Part shown: piece after piece, positions 13,660 to 25,559 of the stretch
How positions within the stretch are numbered: position 1 is the stretch's first letter
Layout of the letters: each line of letters opens with the position of its first letter
Assembly (NCBI RefSeq): GCF_051401765.1
Contig: NW_027480432.1
Coordinates: forward strand, 10,868,501 to 10,932,500
DNA: 64,000 nucleotides
Source of the DNA: Calliopsis andreniformis
Taxonomy: Eukaryota > Arthropoda > Insecta > Hymenoptera > Andrenidae
Direction: 5' to 3'
Notes under the pieces: model-generated
What the model saw: only the letters and a program-made list of their open reading frames with translations
Told to the model about the DNA's origin: nothing
Database searches by the model: none
Translations under genes and position numbers: made by a program

Positions 13660-13699
13660 ATGCAGCTGAAGAAAGCGATGCTTAAGATATTCGATCAAT
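13660..13699 (+). CDS. Candidate first coding exon (MQLKKAMLKIFDQ...)
   Basis: The ATG at 13,660 is the first in its frame after an in-frame TGA at 13,606. It encodes 13 residues, basic and amphipathic, then meets a near-perfect donor AAT|GTGAGT with GT at 13,700. The coding part is 40 nt, so it hands on in phase 1, matching the only open phase of the 53,246 exon. It lies at the end of the CpG-rich leader region. No protein family is recognised. Without splicing the frame would run to 13,806 through a hydrophobic pyrimidine-derived stretch that looks intronic. Exon status is inferred from the start, donor and composition. Confidence 0.42.
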
Positions 13700-14584
13700 G
13701 TGAGTTGCCAATTTTACTCGTGCACCTTTTTCTTCTGCTTCGCCTTTTTTCCTTTCCACTCGCGGATTATTGTTTCCTGTCTGGCCTCGTTCACCACGAT
13801 CTCTGACGAGTGAAAGTTCCTTCAGTTTACGTTTCGCTTGCTCATTTTTTCGTCCGCCGCGCCGGCATCCGTTGCACGGACGCGAAGAAATGTTTTCCAC
13901 GTGCTTCGGCGAATCGGTGGAAATTTCATGGGGAATTTTTCAGGCGCCACGCATGGCAGCTGGTGTTAAAACCACGACGAGTTTCATTACTGCTGATGCA
14001 GTGGTGAATTTCTTCTTGCGTTTCCTTTTTTTATGAACGACAGGAACAACTAGGAAAGGAGAGATACAGTAGAACCTCGATCAATCGAATTTCCGATATT
14101 CAACATCTCTGTTATTTAGGGTTACACATATTTAGTGTAATAACGATGAGAATACAGTAGAGCATCGAGTAAGCATAAACAGTGAAGTAATAGTAGCTCG
14201 CTGAAGAAAACAAAGCTACCTATCCAAAGGATGCTTTAGGTTTAAGGTATAAATCCTATTTCACTAGAAAAGTTTCTCAATTTTCAGGATTGGAAATTTT
14301 ATTCAGAGCATAAAATGAATGGCAATGAAATAAAAGTCAAAAATGAAAAGTTATTGAAAATTTTGCAGTTGTATTGTTCTTAATTTTTCGATATCGTTTG
14401 GTCATTTATTCTATGCTAGGGCAGAGATAAAAACTACAACATTGAAAGTTATATTAAATTCTTTGTAGTTTTATAATTATGAAATATAATCGTAGTATAA
14501 GTCTTATAACTCTATATAGTATTTTATAATAATATAATCAGGAACTTTATAATTTATTTTTTCTGTCTTATTTCTACCACTTCC
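13700..14584. other. GC-rich island tail, then AT-rich sequence with a pogo-like terminus
   Basis: The CpG-rich island continues to about 14,040. At 14,067 the sequence ACAGTAGAACCTCGATCAATCG matches a pogo/Tigger terminus. A related ACAGTAGAGCATCGAG lies in the same orientation at about 14,155. No opposing terminus was found nearby, so this is treated as a truncated element. Nothing coding is supported. Confidence 0.4.
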
Positions 14585-14731
14585 GGTAAATACCAGGGAT
14601 ATACAAAATGTGAGAGTACCTTTTATCACTGATTTACCACAAGTTAACTACCGCTTCATGTATTTTTAGATAGTCCATTTTCTGGGACGTTTGACATCTT
14701 AGTCGTCTGGGTATTGGGACATTTACCTTAC
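14585..14731 (+). mobile_element. Partial third copy of the AGGTAAATGT MITE family
   Basis: From 14,681 to 14,731 the sequence matches 31,068-31,121 with few differences (GGGAC, TTTGACATCTTA, then GGTATTGGGACATTTACCTTAC). Toward the left it becomes unrecognisable apart from a GGTAAATACC start. It is read as a truncated or internally deleted copy in the same orientation as the 30.9 kb copy. Confidence 0.55.
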
Positions 14732-15937
14732 ACAGAGGATCTTGAGAAATTTAGGCAAAATAGTATAAATATGAAATATTAGTTCATTTTTTATAACAAA
14801 TAGGTACTCAAAAGGACCTGTTTTAGGTTTTACACTGACAAATTGAGACATTGTATTGAAGTATTGAAGTTTATTGATACAGCGTGTCTTTTACCATTAA
14901 TGCTTCGAAAATGGCCTCGAAATATATGTGGTATTGAAATTTTAGCATTCCAGTTGGTATTGATTTTTCAAAAATCGAAGTTTCTCTGCTCGTGAGTGTG
15001 TTAAGAAATTTTCAGAATAGGAAGTTTACTATTAACACCAAAACTAGTCTAATCCATGTTGACTACTATGCCCTTTATCTACTCATTTACAAAAGGTTAA
15101 GCTATGTAAACAGTTTTGATATGTCAGCGAGTATGCTCGATTGTGTGTAGTAGCTTTGAGTATAATTACGTAGGTAAAGATAGTATCTATATTCATATCA
15201 AAAACTTTTACACATTCACAGATACTGTATGTATTAAAAACATCAACGTACATGTATTTCGTGGACTGTTTGTTGTCCTCGGGTAACAGTCAAGTGACAA
15301 ATACACGAGTTGCGCATTGTATGTACACAACATCGCTATCTTTATCAAATGGGAAATTTTCCCTATCAGATTGAATTTATGAGGGGCTAGAGCCATTCCG
15401 CTTATCGTTAGTTATAAAATCTTTCATAATAGACATCGCTAAAAAAGGCGACAATATATGTAAATTTGACACACATATTTCTATTTTCATGAAGCAATTG
15501 AAAGATACTGATGAAAGATTCAATTGTTGCACTTATCATTTTGATCTTGTTAAATTAACGAAATATTTAGATAATTTTATGCACTGAATGTTGTTCATAT
15601 TTCAAACTCTATGATAAAAAGCAAATTACAAATTTCATGCGATTTCGAAAACCATATTTTAACTCTTCAGGGACGGGGCAGTTCCATCTGCAGCATTATT
15701 ATGCAAATGGAAACGAAAATCATATCAGTGGGACGCCTGTGCTTTCTAAGAGTACATAAGTATTCTTGTATTGAATTTAGTTCGATTTAGTCTATTTAAT
15801 TTATTTCCTGGGTATACATCTTTTGGTACATATAAAAGAATATAAAAGTAGGAGAAATAGTGAAAAATACAAAATTATTATACAAACAGATAAGAGTGTA
15901 CACACAAAGATATAATGAAGATAAATTAATCTAAAAT
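14732..15937. other. AT-rich non-coding stretch
   Basis: Nothing supported. The 62-codon - strand frame at 15,208-15,396 has no motif. Confidence 0.5.
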
Positions 15938-16295
15938 TCAGATGAAAGAGAACTTCAGAAAATGAACAGATTGACTACATATGTCGATTTTCGAATGAAG
16001 ATGGTTAACATAATGCATCGTTCTATTAATACAATTCGAACGACCATACTCGGTTCGATGCAGCTCTTCATGTAATAAAGGAAAGCCTCTAAGGGGCCTA
16101 GCAGGTACATTTAAAGCAGAGTTCAATAATATCAGGACAAGGTATAAGTCCACTTAATATCTTACTAACAAACACAATATCAAATATCATTCTTCTGCTG
16201 CTTAAGGTCTGAAGACCTAGGTCTTGAAGCACAGTATTATAGTTATGTAAATTATGCGGTATAAGATTGCCCTTGTGCCAAGTTGCAAGGAAAAC
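15938..16295 (-). pseudogene. LINE reverse-transcriptase C-terminal relic
   Basis: On the - strand, the frame running down from about 16,295 contains VLQDLGLQTLSSRR, then a D..F..K.LSGLIPCPDIIELCF segment. This is the L..L...SL..RR...D...+K...G..+.P.+L pattern at the C-terminus of many Jockey/CR1-type non-LTR retrotransposon ORF2 proteins. After an apparent frameshift near 16,115 the continuation is in another frame as VPARPLRGF, ending INRTMHYVNHL..KIDI..QS. The family typically has P.R.LR and then R...+N.....DIF..S at this place. The fragment is 5'-truncated and carries at least one frameshift and an upstream stop. The subfamily cannot be fixed by eye. Confidence 0.68.
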
Positions 16296-16559
16296 TTATT
16301 AGGCAATTATTTAAAAATACAGATATTACGAAGAGCACAAAGAATGCAGAGAATTATTTATAAATAGTCATTTAGGAATATGTGGAATAAAATAGGTACA
16401 CGTACACAGAGTCCATTTCCAAGATATTAGAAAGAAGTTCATGTTTATCTCGCGAATACGTCAAATTTTCCACTTCTAACACGCAGAGAAACATACTTAA
16501 TTTTCTACACGTAGGCAGTACTTTACATGTAAATCGCAAAACGATACTAACGATAAGAC

Positions 16560-16888
16560 GTAACTCTAAGTGTCTCCCTTGCTTCCTAGATTTTCTTTCT
16601 TCGAAAAACGAAATCTAGCTGAGTCAGTAGAACGTATCGCGAACGTGCGTCGCATTCTGAACTGACTTTCGACCGAAAGATGTCGGAAAATCCTCTCCGC
16701 GAAACGGAGGCGCGATAAACACTGTGAACGAGCGTATTTCGCTCTACGCACGCGGTTGTCATGGCTTCGTTATCAGCAGCTCGGTGCAATCGCGCGAGCA
16801 GTAAATCAGAGTCGCTCATAAAAGAGTAGCGAGCGTTTCTACTAGAAAAAGAAGATGAAGTCAGCGTGTCGGGCTTCCCATCGTCGCG
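16560..16888 (+). promoter_or_regulatory. GC-richer island upstream of a candidate exon
   Basis: CpG-rich sequence begins near 16,560. A CATAAAAGAG element lies at about 16,818-16,827, some 65 bp before the ATG at 16,889. A short frame starting ATGAAGTCAGCG at 16,855 overlaps the next ATG. The island continues to about 17,200. Promoter function is inferred from composition and position only. Confidence 0.3.
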
Positions 16889-16976
16889 ATGGAAAAGTTC
16901 CGCGCGTTTAGTAGAGACGGGGACGTATCACGGTCTGCTGAAAATGCAACAACCCGCTTGAATGTCACGTACGAAG
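16889..16976 (+). CDS. Candidate alternative first exon (MEKFRAFSRDGD...)
   Basis: An ATG-initiated frame of 29 codons plus one nucleotide ends at GAAG|GTATTG, with GT at 16,977. The encoded N-terminus is charged and hydrophilic and has no recognised domain. The 88-nt coding length gives phase 1 output, as at 13,660. Read through without splicing, the frame continues to 17,143 into a Ser/Leu/Phe-rich then Arg-rich stretch that looks non-coding. The donor is only moderate (GTATTG). Confidence 0.28.
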
Positions 16977-17353
16977 GTATTGTATTTCGTGTAATCGTTT
17001 CTCCTTCCCTTTTGCTCTTCCTCGTGTTCGCGGCGCGCTCGCGAACCCCGGTGCCGCTTCGGAGGCAGGACAGTCTCCTTGTGTGTAATAAACGCGCGAT
17101 GCATGGCTGCGCGTCCCGTGCAGAGGCGCGAGCACACGGCTGACTTGGCTGCATGCGTGCGTAACGTGACTCCTTCATGCACAGCGTGAGCCCAAGATCG
17201 TAATAGTGTAATAGCCTGACAGGTTACTAGAAGGTATCGTGGAAAATCATGATCCCTTTTTTTCAATCACTTCCTTGGCTATATAGGATGACTAACGGCC
17301 GATTTTTAGAGTTTTACCAAAAAAGAATGAATAATTGTGGGATTGGAAGAAAG

Positions 17354-17729
17354 TATACCAGGTGATTCTCTCGCCAGTGGCTGCAAAAGTAATGTCGTCG
17401 CTCAAACACTGTGGCAACAGCATCATAATTAATGATTAGGGAATGTACCCATTAAGGAATGTACCCATGAAAGACCTCTTGACACAGTGGCTGCAGAAGC
17501 AATGTCGTTGCTCAAACACTATGGCAAATAGTACCATAATTATTTAATGTAATCTATCAACAAACTTCCATTTTCATTGCAAGCATACACACACATAACT
17601 ATTTCCATAGGAATGTACCCATGAAAGACCTCTTGACACATCACGTATAGAGCATGGAGCTATGTATCGTTACAGTGTTTAAGCGATGGTATTGCCTTTG
17701 GATTCACTGGCGAGAGAATCACCCTGTAT
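17354..17729. mobile_element. Inverted-repeat element with internal tandem duplication
   Basis: The left end reads TATACCAGGTGATTCTCTCG then CCAGTG. The right end (from 17,705) is CACTGG then CGAGAGAATCACCCTGTAT, a 26-bp inverted repeat with two or three mismatches. Inside are two direct units: 17,377-17,486 and 17,487-17,640. Both begin GTGGCTGCA(A/G)AAG(T/C)AATGTCG and end CCATGAAAGACCTCTTGACACA. The second unit is about 44 bp longer in the middle. The phrase GAATGTACCCAT(G/T) appears three times. The CCCTGTAT terminus resembles the other CAGGGTG-ended elements in this window. No coding frame was found. Confidence 0.75.
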
Positions 17730-17840
17730 TCGATCTGTTGTCTTTGAGAAGCTGGACAGAGTAGCGAAGAGACTTGCTTTTCTCATAGTGCATTCGCCCG
17801 AAGAAAATTTCTTGGAAAAAAGGGAGAGCTGCGCAATTAA

Positions 17841-18062
17841 CCCTCTATGGGCCGAAGTTTTGTCTTAAATATAGACAGTTTGCACAGCCTTTGTTTTAGC
17901 ATTTCTTTATTTTAGTCCTAGCAACCGTCATGAATATTGGTATTGGTTGTCTCGGAGAAATTATAGAATTTTTCCAAAATTCTCATAAAAAAAACTACAA
18001 TTATTTGATAAAATGTTGATAAGTTAACACGTGGCCTGAAAGTTACACGGGCCAATAGAGGG
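17841..18062 (-). mobile_element. piggyBac-type MITE, copy 1 (222 bp)
   Basis: TTAA at 17,837-17,840 and 18,063-18,066 flank an element beginning CCCTCTATGGGCC and ending GGGCCAATAGAGGG. TTAA target duplication with CCCTCTA termini is characteristic of piggyBac-superfamily MITEs. It is homologous along its length, in reverse orientation, to 31,909-32,143. Shared blocks include TATAGACAGTTTGCACAGCC, CCGTCATGAATATTGGTATT and the TTGTCTC..AGAAATTATAGAATTTTTCC region. Confidence 0.9.
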
Positions 18063-18066
18063 TTAA

Positions 18067-19746
18067 GTGGACATGTCTTCATCGAATTCGGGTGATTCTT
18101 TACGCACAACTTTTCCTCAAATACATCTACATTTTCGCCAGAAGACTGTGCGTAGAATGCCTCTGACACTCAATGCTAGCAGGTAACAGGTAAATGTACA
18201 GTTTAGCAACTTTTTGCAATCTTAGGTATTTCACTCTAGCAGTTTTTCGAAAAGCTTTATCCCCAGGTCCCATTGTTGTCGAAACCCAGCCAATCTGGGT
18301 GCATGGTTCACATTAGGTGGAGTGTGGTGGAACAGGTGTTAGTTAAATTAGAAATATACATTCGGTCCATTTTATCCACAGTCAGTTCCAATTTTTCTGT
18401 AAACATTTTCTGAATTGTTATTTCTCTCCATTAGTCTTACAAATATTTGACTCAAGTGGGAATAGTACATTAAAATAGACTTCAAGAAATATCCCAGAAT
18501 TTTTTCGGACAAAATGAACTCAATGTGCCCATGAAAGGTGCGAAAATCAAGTATTGCCACGTAGTGTTAATCAAATGGCAAAATGAATATGTTTGGGGCA
18601 CTAAGCAAGTGAAGTGACAGGAATATTGGAGGATGAGGATTGTAGCTTCTTGCAGGACCACTATTTGTTATTATCCGTTTATACTAGGTGGTACTTCCAC
18701 TGACTGTTTCAATTTGCCACGATATATTTCTAGCTCAACTTGTAATTTCAGTAGTCCAAGCGAAGTAGGAATTACAGAGGTTGAGACAATCAGTTTCCAT
18801 CATTGTAATTTCGTGCACCAAGGGATGTTTAAGAGAATAACAAAAAATACAATTGTTTTTCATTGTCCTTCGATTGATTCCTTCTTTTAGCGTTGAAACT
18901 TCTACAGACACATCGGAGTTAAAAATCAAAAGTGGGAAAAGCTACTAAACTGTACAATTACCTTTTTTATTGTGATCTGTATCGTCAAATAAATCCCTGC
19001 GTGAATTTACGACCAGCAAATATATCGAGGATCACTCACCGCGACGAATGATCGTGCGCTGGAAGAGCTTATTGTACTCTCCAGAAAATTACGCCGATAA
19101 ATTGTTCGGTATCGTGATATGTATCTTTGATTTCGAGCGCGATAGTTGCATTGGTTGAGCTTCTACCGACTCAAGATTTCGTGAAGTACGATGTAACAAG
19201 TTGTTTGGAAGTATTTTGTTATAATCACCTTTAATCGTATCTAGTTTTGTTGAGTCATTGTTATTAGTATATATAATCGTTGTATACAAAATACGTGATT
19301 CATTATCTTTGGTATCTTTGTATTTTAAAAACACGCGAAGTTCTTATTTTTCATTTAATATTCTGAATTTCCTATTGTTTCTCAAATGATGCTTTATGTA
19401 CATAAACAAGGAACTTATTTTAAGTATCAACTATTCACGTGTACGAGTAGATTAAAAAAATGTCTGAACATGATTGTGCTGCTCACATCAGTGGTACACT
19501 TAATAATAAAAGAGAATAGTACTAAACGAAGAAGGGAGCATTACATCGGTATTGGCAAAGAAAACTTTTCAAAAGAAGAACCATTTCTAGTAGAACAAGT
19601 TTAGCGAACGATTTATTAAAAAACAAAAGTGAGCTGAAGAACTTAACTAGGGCGCCGTGTGAAGACTAAGAAATTACTGAACATTATTGGATCACAAGTA
19701 TTGGAAAAGTAATTGACGAACTCGCCAAGAACGTGTCACAATCCGT
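18067..19746. other. AT-rich stretch with one strong isolated donor on the - strand
   Basis: No gene supported. On the - strand a near-consensus donor CGCG|GTGAGTG sits with GT at 19,042-19,041. It follows a GC-moderate segment (19,043-19,160) in which the only ATG frame is 20 codons long. It could end a non-coding leader exon of a - strand transcript. Open frames at 18,633-18,890 (+) and 19,386-19,604 (+) carry no motif. Confidence 0.35.
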
Positions 19747-19832
19747 CACATACTTTCTACATTCGCGAACAATACCTGTGATGTGTGTAGCGTCTCCTGG
19801 GTGGACACTGTTCGTTGTAGAAAGTGTATGAG
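19747..19832 (+). other. Isolated hairpin, microRNA-precursor-like
   Basis: CATACTTTCTACA..GAACA at 19,748-19,770 can pair with TGTTCG.TGTAGAAA..GTATG at 19,809-19,830. This gives three helices of about 5, 8 and 5 bp separated by small bulges, with a loop of about 38 nt. The length suits a pre-miRNA, but the loop is large and I do not recognise a known mature sequence. Either strand could be transcribed. It may instead be an eroded inverted-repeat element. Confidence 0.35.
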
Positions 19833-22800
19833 TACATGTGAGAAATATACATATAAGCTGTATTTAAAAATGCATTTGATTCGTGAATAGAGCGAATAAA
19901 TGAATGGTAACTAGAGAAACTCTAAGAAGACATGAATATACCTACGTAAAGATATGCATGTCGTTGTATATGTATGACGTTTGTTTTTTAACAGTCCAAT
20001 ATGCTTGTCTTGTAACACTATTGAAATATACGACACGAGGAGTAAAATGAAAATAAATTTGGCAGCATGACTTTTTGCTTCTTTGCAAAATTCTTATTTT
20101 CTCCAATCGTGGAAACTGGAGACATAATTTGTTTATTGTTACTGTAACTTCTTAGACCTTTTTCTCATCAGTGATCAAGTAACAACTTATTGACGATGTT
20201 CATCCGATTTACGCATGCGTAATGAGTAAAACGTAACTGATGCCGATGAAGTGTCTGCTTAAAAATTATTGAGTGTTCGTTTGTTTTAATCTTCAGCTAG
20301 TATAATGCGTTTACAACACTACAACTAACTATTCAGCTCGTGAATTTTTTGTACACTATCATAAATCATTTTGGCTAATGATAATCCTATTATATTACGT
20401 TACATGTAATAAGGTCGCCATACCAGTTAAGGATTATTAAGGATAGTAAGCGATCCTTAGCTTTACTACCTGTGGTGGAGGATTACACAGCACCAAGGAT
20501 CTCGCTAGTTGATTCAGGCTGGTGTGTGAAGCTGTTTTCATGTGGCAGTATATCGTGACTTTTAGTCTGGATATGAAATGTTATGATTCTTGTCATTGTG
20601 AAAACTAAAAATTGCGTTTTCATGCCATTGAATTTCGTGTTGCGACTTCAGTGTGACCAGATTAAATTATTTTGATTTCCTAGTAACATTGTGAGGCAGT
20701 ACTGTGCACGGTATGCGCTGAAAACCAAATAGGAGATATGCAAATTGGTAGGAAACGACACCAGCCATCATGCGTCATCTTGAAGTCCTTAACTAACCTT
20801 GTCCCTTTAAATTTGCTGAATAACAATCGAGCTATTTGAAACAACTAAATCTACTGTTTTTCTTCTAACTGTATTTAGGATAATTTTAAAAACTTATAGT
20901 ATACATAGTACTAAATAGTAACACCTTTTTATGCATATAGATGCACACTAATTTTTCAAGTAAAAAAATGATTTGAAAACAATTTTTCCATTTGCAAAAA
21001 CAAAAGTGAGTAGTAGCTCGAAGTATATATCTCGTGCCTATTCAAACGAATATACTGAAATTATTTCTAAAATACTCAATTGCACTTTCTTACAATGTTA
21101 AGAAAATAATCGTGAATGTGGCACTTCATAAACACAAACCGAATGTGTCTTCAAATTGTATTCGAATTACATGTACTGCAAGTTGTTAATTATTGCTAAA
21201 TTGATATTTAAATTGGCGATAGAGTTTCATCTGACTGTAATAATAGGCTTGAAGCGCCCTTGGAGCTACCCTAAATATATATTTTGAGTGATAAGCGTTT
21301 CCTAGTACCGTCACGACATACAATCATCAAACAAAATGAAAACAGATCGAAGTTCATGCGAGAACCGTTAATTCATTCGTGTTATTACGAATTATAGTAA
21401 TAAGTGATTATAATCCTTTTTTTTTATATTTTATACGTCAATTGCAATGCAATTTCTAAGAAGGTTTATAAAAAGATATGTGGTGTATTTTTTAATAATA
21501 TTAAAAACTGAAACTCTATGTACGTATGTACTTCCTTAATGTTGTCAATGTAATGGTCTAGGACAAATTGGCTAACAATGAGAAACACTTGAATTGTTAC
21601 ACTTGTTTCATTTCGTGAAAAATCTATTAAAAGGTCTATTGAAAGGTTTCTTAGACCATTCGTGAAAAGGGCAATCGTTGAATTTGATATAAAACAGTTT
21701 TACACTCATAAGCTATAATTGTTATAAATATAAGAACTCCAATTTTTTTCTCAGTTGCAAATACCTAAATACATACATACTTGCTAAAGAGTAAGATACT
21801 AAAACGAAAGCAATCTGTAGTTTTAATAAAAATGAAAGAAACATTGAAAGCAAAATAACAGTGGAAACAGTGGAAATATGATATTATGAGGAAATATTAT
21901 ATTTTCCATTATTTAAAACAGATCAGTAATATGTACCAGCATAATAAACGCGATCCGATATTAATGTTATTTTACACATATAATAAATTACAGCACCGAA
22001 ATTGATCTTTCCTGTTTGCCACAGTAGAAACACGTAAAAGAAAGAATCTAAATTTAAATTAGTCATTGTTTGTTAAAGAGCAGTCTTAATCTAGATACAT
22101 CAAAATTTTGAAGTGGCGATTGCATTTTATCCAATTGCAATGTCTTTTCTCCTTCGTTAGTATCTTCACAGTACAATGCTGCAGCGCTCGTCATAGTAAA
22201 AGCTGACGTTTCCAAACGATATTTCACTGCAATGAGTTGTCACTACGCAGCTACTTGACCTACGTATCTTCCAGTGACATTATCACTCGGAATGATCGAG
22301 GCTCGTGTAGTACAATGAAAAAGGTAACAATCTTTTTGTTATCTTTGAAAAGGATTACGATTACAATACATCTTAATATTCCTTTTTATTACATTACACG
22401 AAAATTGACACAGATAACGAAAGAATATATGAGCTGGATTTTCCATACACGGTGCGATAAAGAGGTTAGTTTACAATCACTGATACGTAATTCTTGTGTC
22501 ATATATCGTATCGCATCACTTAGAAGAAGTCACACGATTTTAAAATGTGAGAAGGCATTAACAGTAATTGAAGCTTGGATCAATGTCGTGTCTTTTTTCT
22601 AAGTTATAGATACAGACAAAAAAATAGAGACGTTAGAAGTTTCAAGTTCAACAAACCGCATAGGAAAACTGAATTCTTCGGTGCCATTTAAAGCAGAGAT
22701 GTTCAAACAAGCGATTTGAGAGCTGTAATGCTCTTTGGCTCCCAGAGTAAAGTAAGAGCCTACTACGCGATAGTTAATCGCGGTTGGAAAGAATTATAGT

Positions 22801-24293
22801 CTGCCAAGCTCCATGCTATCCATTAGGGGCCCTGAGGTCTCTACATGCACCACGTATGCATGGATTGCCCCACTGCGTGGCTCTGAAGGTTTACTTTCTG
22901 GCTCCTGACAGCTGAAACGACTCTGAGCTACGGAAAGACCGCTCTAAAGGTAGGGTCCCACTGATGTAACTGCGCAGCGGGCATGAACTTATGGACCATT
23001 CGAAACGTTCAATTTTTATAATAAACCGCGCAGAAATTGCTTTCCACGCGGACCAGGTTGGCCACGCGAATACAAATGCTCATGTTGGATTCAAACGAAG
23101 GACCATATTCCTCCTAAATACTATTCGTGTCCCATAGGAACTCCCTTGAAAGAATTGTCCCTAATGCTTTCCAGGGGACTTCTTAGGAGACACGTATAGT
23201 ATCTTCTTTCCTGTTATTTGGGAACGGCTGTTGGACCAAGTGGACGAAATAAAGTTTTCGTACTTTGTGTTATATGAAAGGCTCCCTGATGATTACTAAA
23301 TTATATAATACACTAGGGTTTCCGTTTTGCCCAGAATGGTCCCCTTTTTTTAATGAAATGTCCCGATGTCCGAAATGTGTTTGAAATATTTCACTTTTTT
23401 GTCAAAATCGGCGGGTAAAGAATTTTTTCGGTTTTTTAGTGTAAACATGTAGTATGTTTCAGGTGGCTAATTAACGAGACATTGTTAATCAATTTTTATT
23501 ACAATGTTGGCAATACTTATGATTTCTATATGCAAATATTAGAAGAAAAAAGTGTTTTGAATGGGTTCGTAAATATGATAAATATTCTGATGAATTTAAA
23601 ATATAAACTCGACAACTTTTCTAATTACGCATGTGATATATAATTCTTTGTTATAGTGAAGTTTATGTTAGTTAATATGTGTATTTTTATATTAGTAAGG
23701 TATTGTTTCTGGTTTCCACAATTTTTAACGTGCCCCGTTTTTTTACAAAATATCTCAGGTCTTCCAGATAAAAATTTGAAGTTATCCCAGTTTCTGAAAA
23801 AAGTTAGACAGTGATTACTTCTAACCAAAAAAAATTTCCATTATCGATAACCAAAAAAAATTCCAAATGTAAATAATGATTATTCGTAATCAACGTATGT
23901 AACATCATTTAAGCAGAGATATTAATTATCACAAAATCTTTTAAACAGATATTAATTCTTATACTTAAACTGTAACAATTATTATTTTTTATTATCATTC
24001 CTCAATCAGGTACTTAAAATGAATATTTATGAATTTATTAAAGTTTATTGTCTTCATGTCCATTAAATGTTTTAATTACAATAGATGAAACAATCAGTCT
24101 GGTACACTTCAAAAATTCGAACGATGTATTACTGATCGATTACTATCAATAACATTTCTTTTATTACAAGACATAGTTTAAACAGTAGCGTTCGATATAA
24201 CGGAATTAGATGTAAGCAAGTGATCGTAATTGGATACTCCATCACTGCAATTATTTCAACACTTGCTAGTTTTCCTTCGTACGTTGTCCTAGA
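19833..24293. other. AT-rich non-coding stretch
   Basis: No gene supported. The longest open frame (121 codons, + strand, 22,237-22,602) starts at TTG, lacks any motif and is within chance expectation. A patch at 22,700-23,070 is GC-richer and rich in short self-complementary words but shows no tRNA or SINE promoter boxes. A GCCATACCAGTT(A/G)AGGAT phrase at about 20,412 recurs at 38,223, hinting at another diverged repeat. Confidence 0.45.
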
Positions 24294-24488
24294 ATGCACA
24301 TCCTAAATAGAAGCCATCAGTTTTTGTTTTTGCTTGGAAGCGACTTTCCCGGAAGCAGTAGGATTTTTACTCGCGACTCTACTCGCAGGAAAAGTCGCCA
24401 CTTTTTGCAGATAACGCCCCGAAAGGCGCGCTGTCATTTGTCATCTTCCGACGAGAAGCAAAATATTTGCTTTCATGCAACAAAACTG
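24294..24488 (+). CDS. Candidate exon, 65 codons from ATG to donor
   Basis: A frame beginning at a true ATG runs 65 codons through a locally GC-richer patch. It ends at AAACTG|GTGAGAT with GT at 24,489. Residues about 8-18 are hydrophobic (HQFLFLLGSDF); the rest is Arg/Ser/Lys-rich with scattered Cys. No domain is recognised. The phase at the donor is 0, unlike the phase-1 candidates. Without splicing the frame continues to 24,566. It could be an exon of an unrelated gene or chance. Confidence 0.25.
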
Positions 24489-24704
24489 GTGAGATGGGCC
24501 GACAGCGAATATTCGCTTTGGCCGACGCACAATAGCAATTTCATCAATTTTCCATTTATCTTATGAGTCGGGTATGGCAGGTTATCGGCTCTTAAAGAAT
24601 TTTAGGAATGGAGCTGCTATGGGAGAAGTCTTCCTATCTTTTACCTAAATTTTAAAAATATGTCACTTTTCACTGAGAATTTAATTATGGACATAATTTA
24701 AAAC

Positions 24705-24867
24705 ATGTATATGCATTGAAAGTTAAATTTGAAAACATATACTGTATTCTATAATATACTACAATATAATATAGTAAGTACTATTATATTGTATAATATA
24801 GTATAATAGTATTTCAAAACTTTTCTATGTTGTAAAATTTAATAAAATTCAACTTTCAGTGCATACA
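24705..24867. mobile_element. Small inverted-repeat element (about 163 bp)
   Basis: TGTATATGCATTGAAAGTTAAATTT at the left and the complement of AAATTCAACTTTCAGTGCATACA at the right form matching arms. The A/T-rich centre (24,745-24,825) is itself palindromic, built from TATAATATAGTA and TACTATTATATTGTA. The whole could fold into a single hairpin. No target duplication is evident, so the family is open. Confidence 0.6.
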
Positions 24868-25341
24868 GGCGCGCATTGAAGTGTCTTTCGGTCGAAATTG
24901 AAAATATTACGAAAGCCAGACAGTATTCTGAACAATTGCTTTTACAACACATAAAAAGGAAACGTTCCAAGTTTGCAGACACAAGTATATGTCCCTAGAT
25001 AATAGATTCGAGTTTATGAAATCTACTTCTGGCAATTGTGTATATAAACTGTAAATATGTTAGTCAGGAACAAAGCTCTGAACATTTATGAAGATGGAAA
25101 TCAAGATTAAGAATAGTTTGGAAAAGTAACACCTATTATATGAAAGTCATTTATAAAATTGTAGTTTTGGTTGCTTGCAGAAAATGTATCGTTGTATAAA
25201 TCAGCTTGATGTGAATTACGGATTTTGCAAATCATAAAATCATATTACTGTAAATTATTCTCATTCGAAAATTTCAGCAGATTGTGCTTATAATGTCTGA
25301 ATTGTGGTATGCTTTTATAGGGTGCAGGTACTTAATTAATA

Positions 25342-25559
25342 TACAGTGTGTCCAAGCTATAGAGCAGAACACCTAAATGTCCTTTGTTTTTAATGACACG
25401 AAACTTTTTCATGGCATAATTTTAATGGTTTCGAAGAAGGAATATCATAGAAGAACAATTTTTTGTGGGATCATTTCTGTTTAGTTTTATTTCTTTTGTA
25501 TTATTACAAGCAAAGGCAATATTTAGGTTGCCTGATTTACCTTGGGCGCCCTGTGTAGA
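25342..25559. mobile_element. Inverted-repeat MITE (218 bp)
   Basis: The left end TACAGTGTGTCCAAGCTA and the reverse complement of the right end TACACAGGGCGCCCAAGGTA align. The match continues inward through CAGAACACCTAAATG and CAGGCAACCTAAATA and then CCTTTG, giving arms of about 45 bp with small gaps. Termini resemble the CAGGGTG-type elements elsewhere in the window. No coding frame. Confidence 0.55.

Noticed and set aside
22237..22602. 121-codon + strand open frame
   Set aside because: Starts at TTG, no motif, no signal peptide or membrane pattern; frames of this length are expected by chance in 64 kb examined in six frames.
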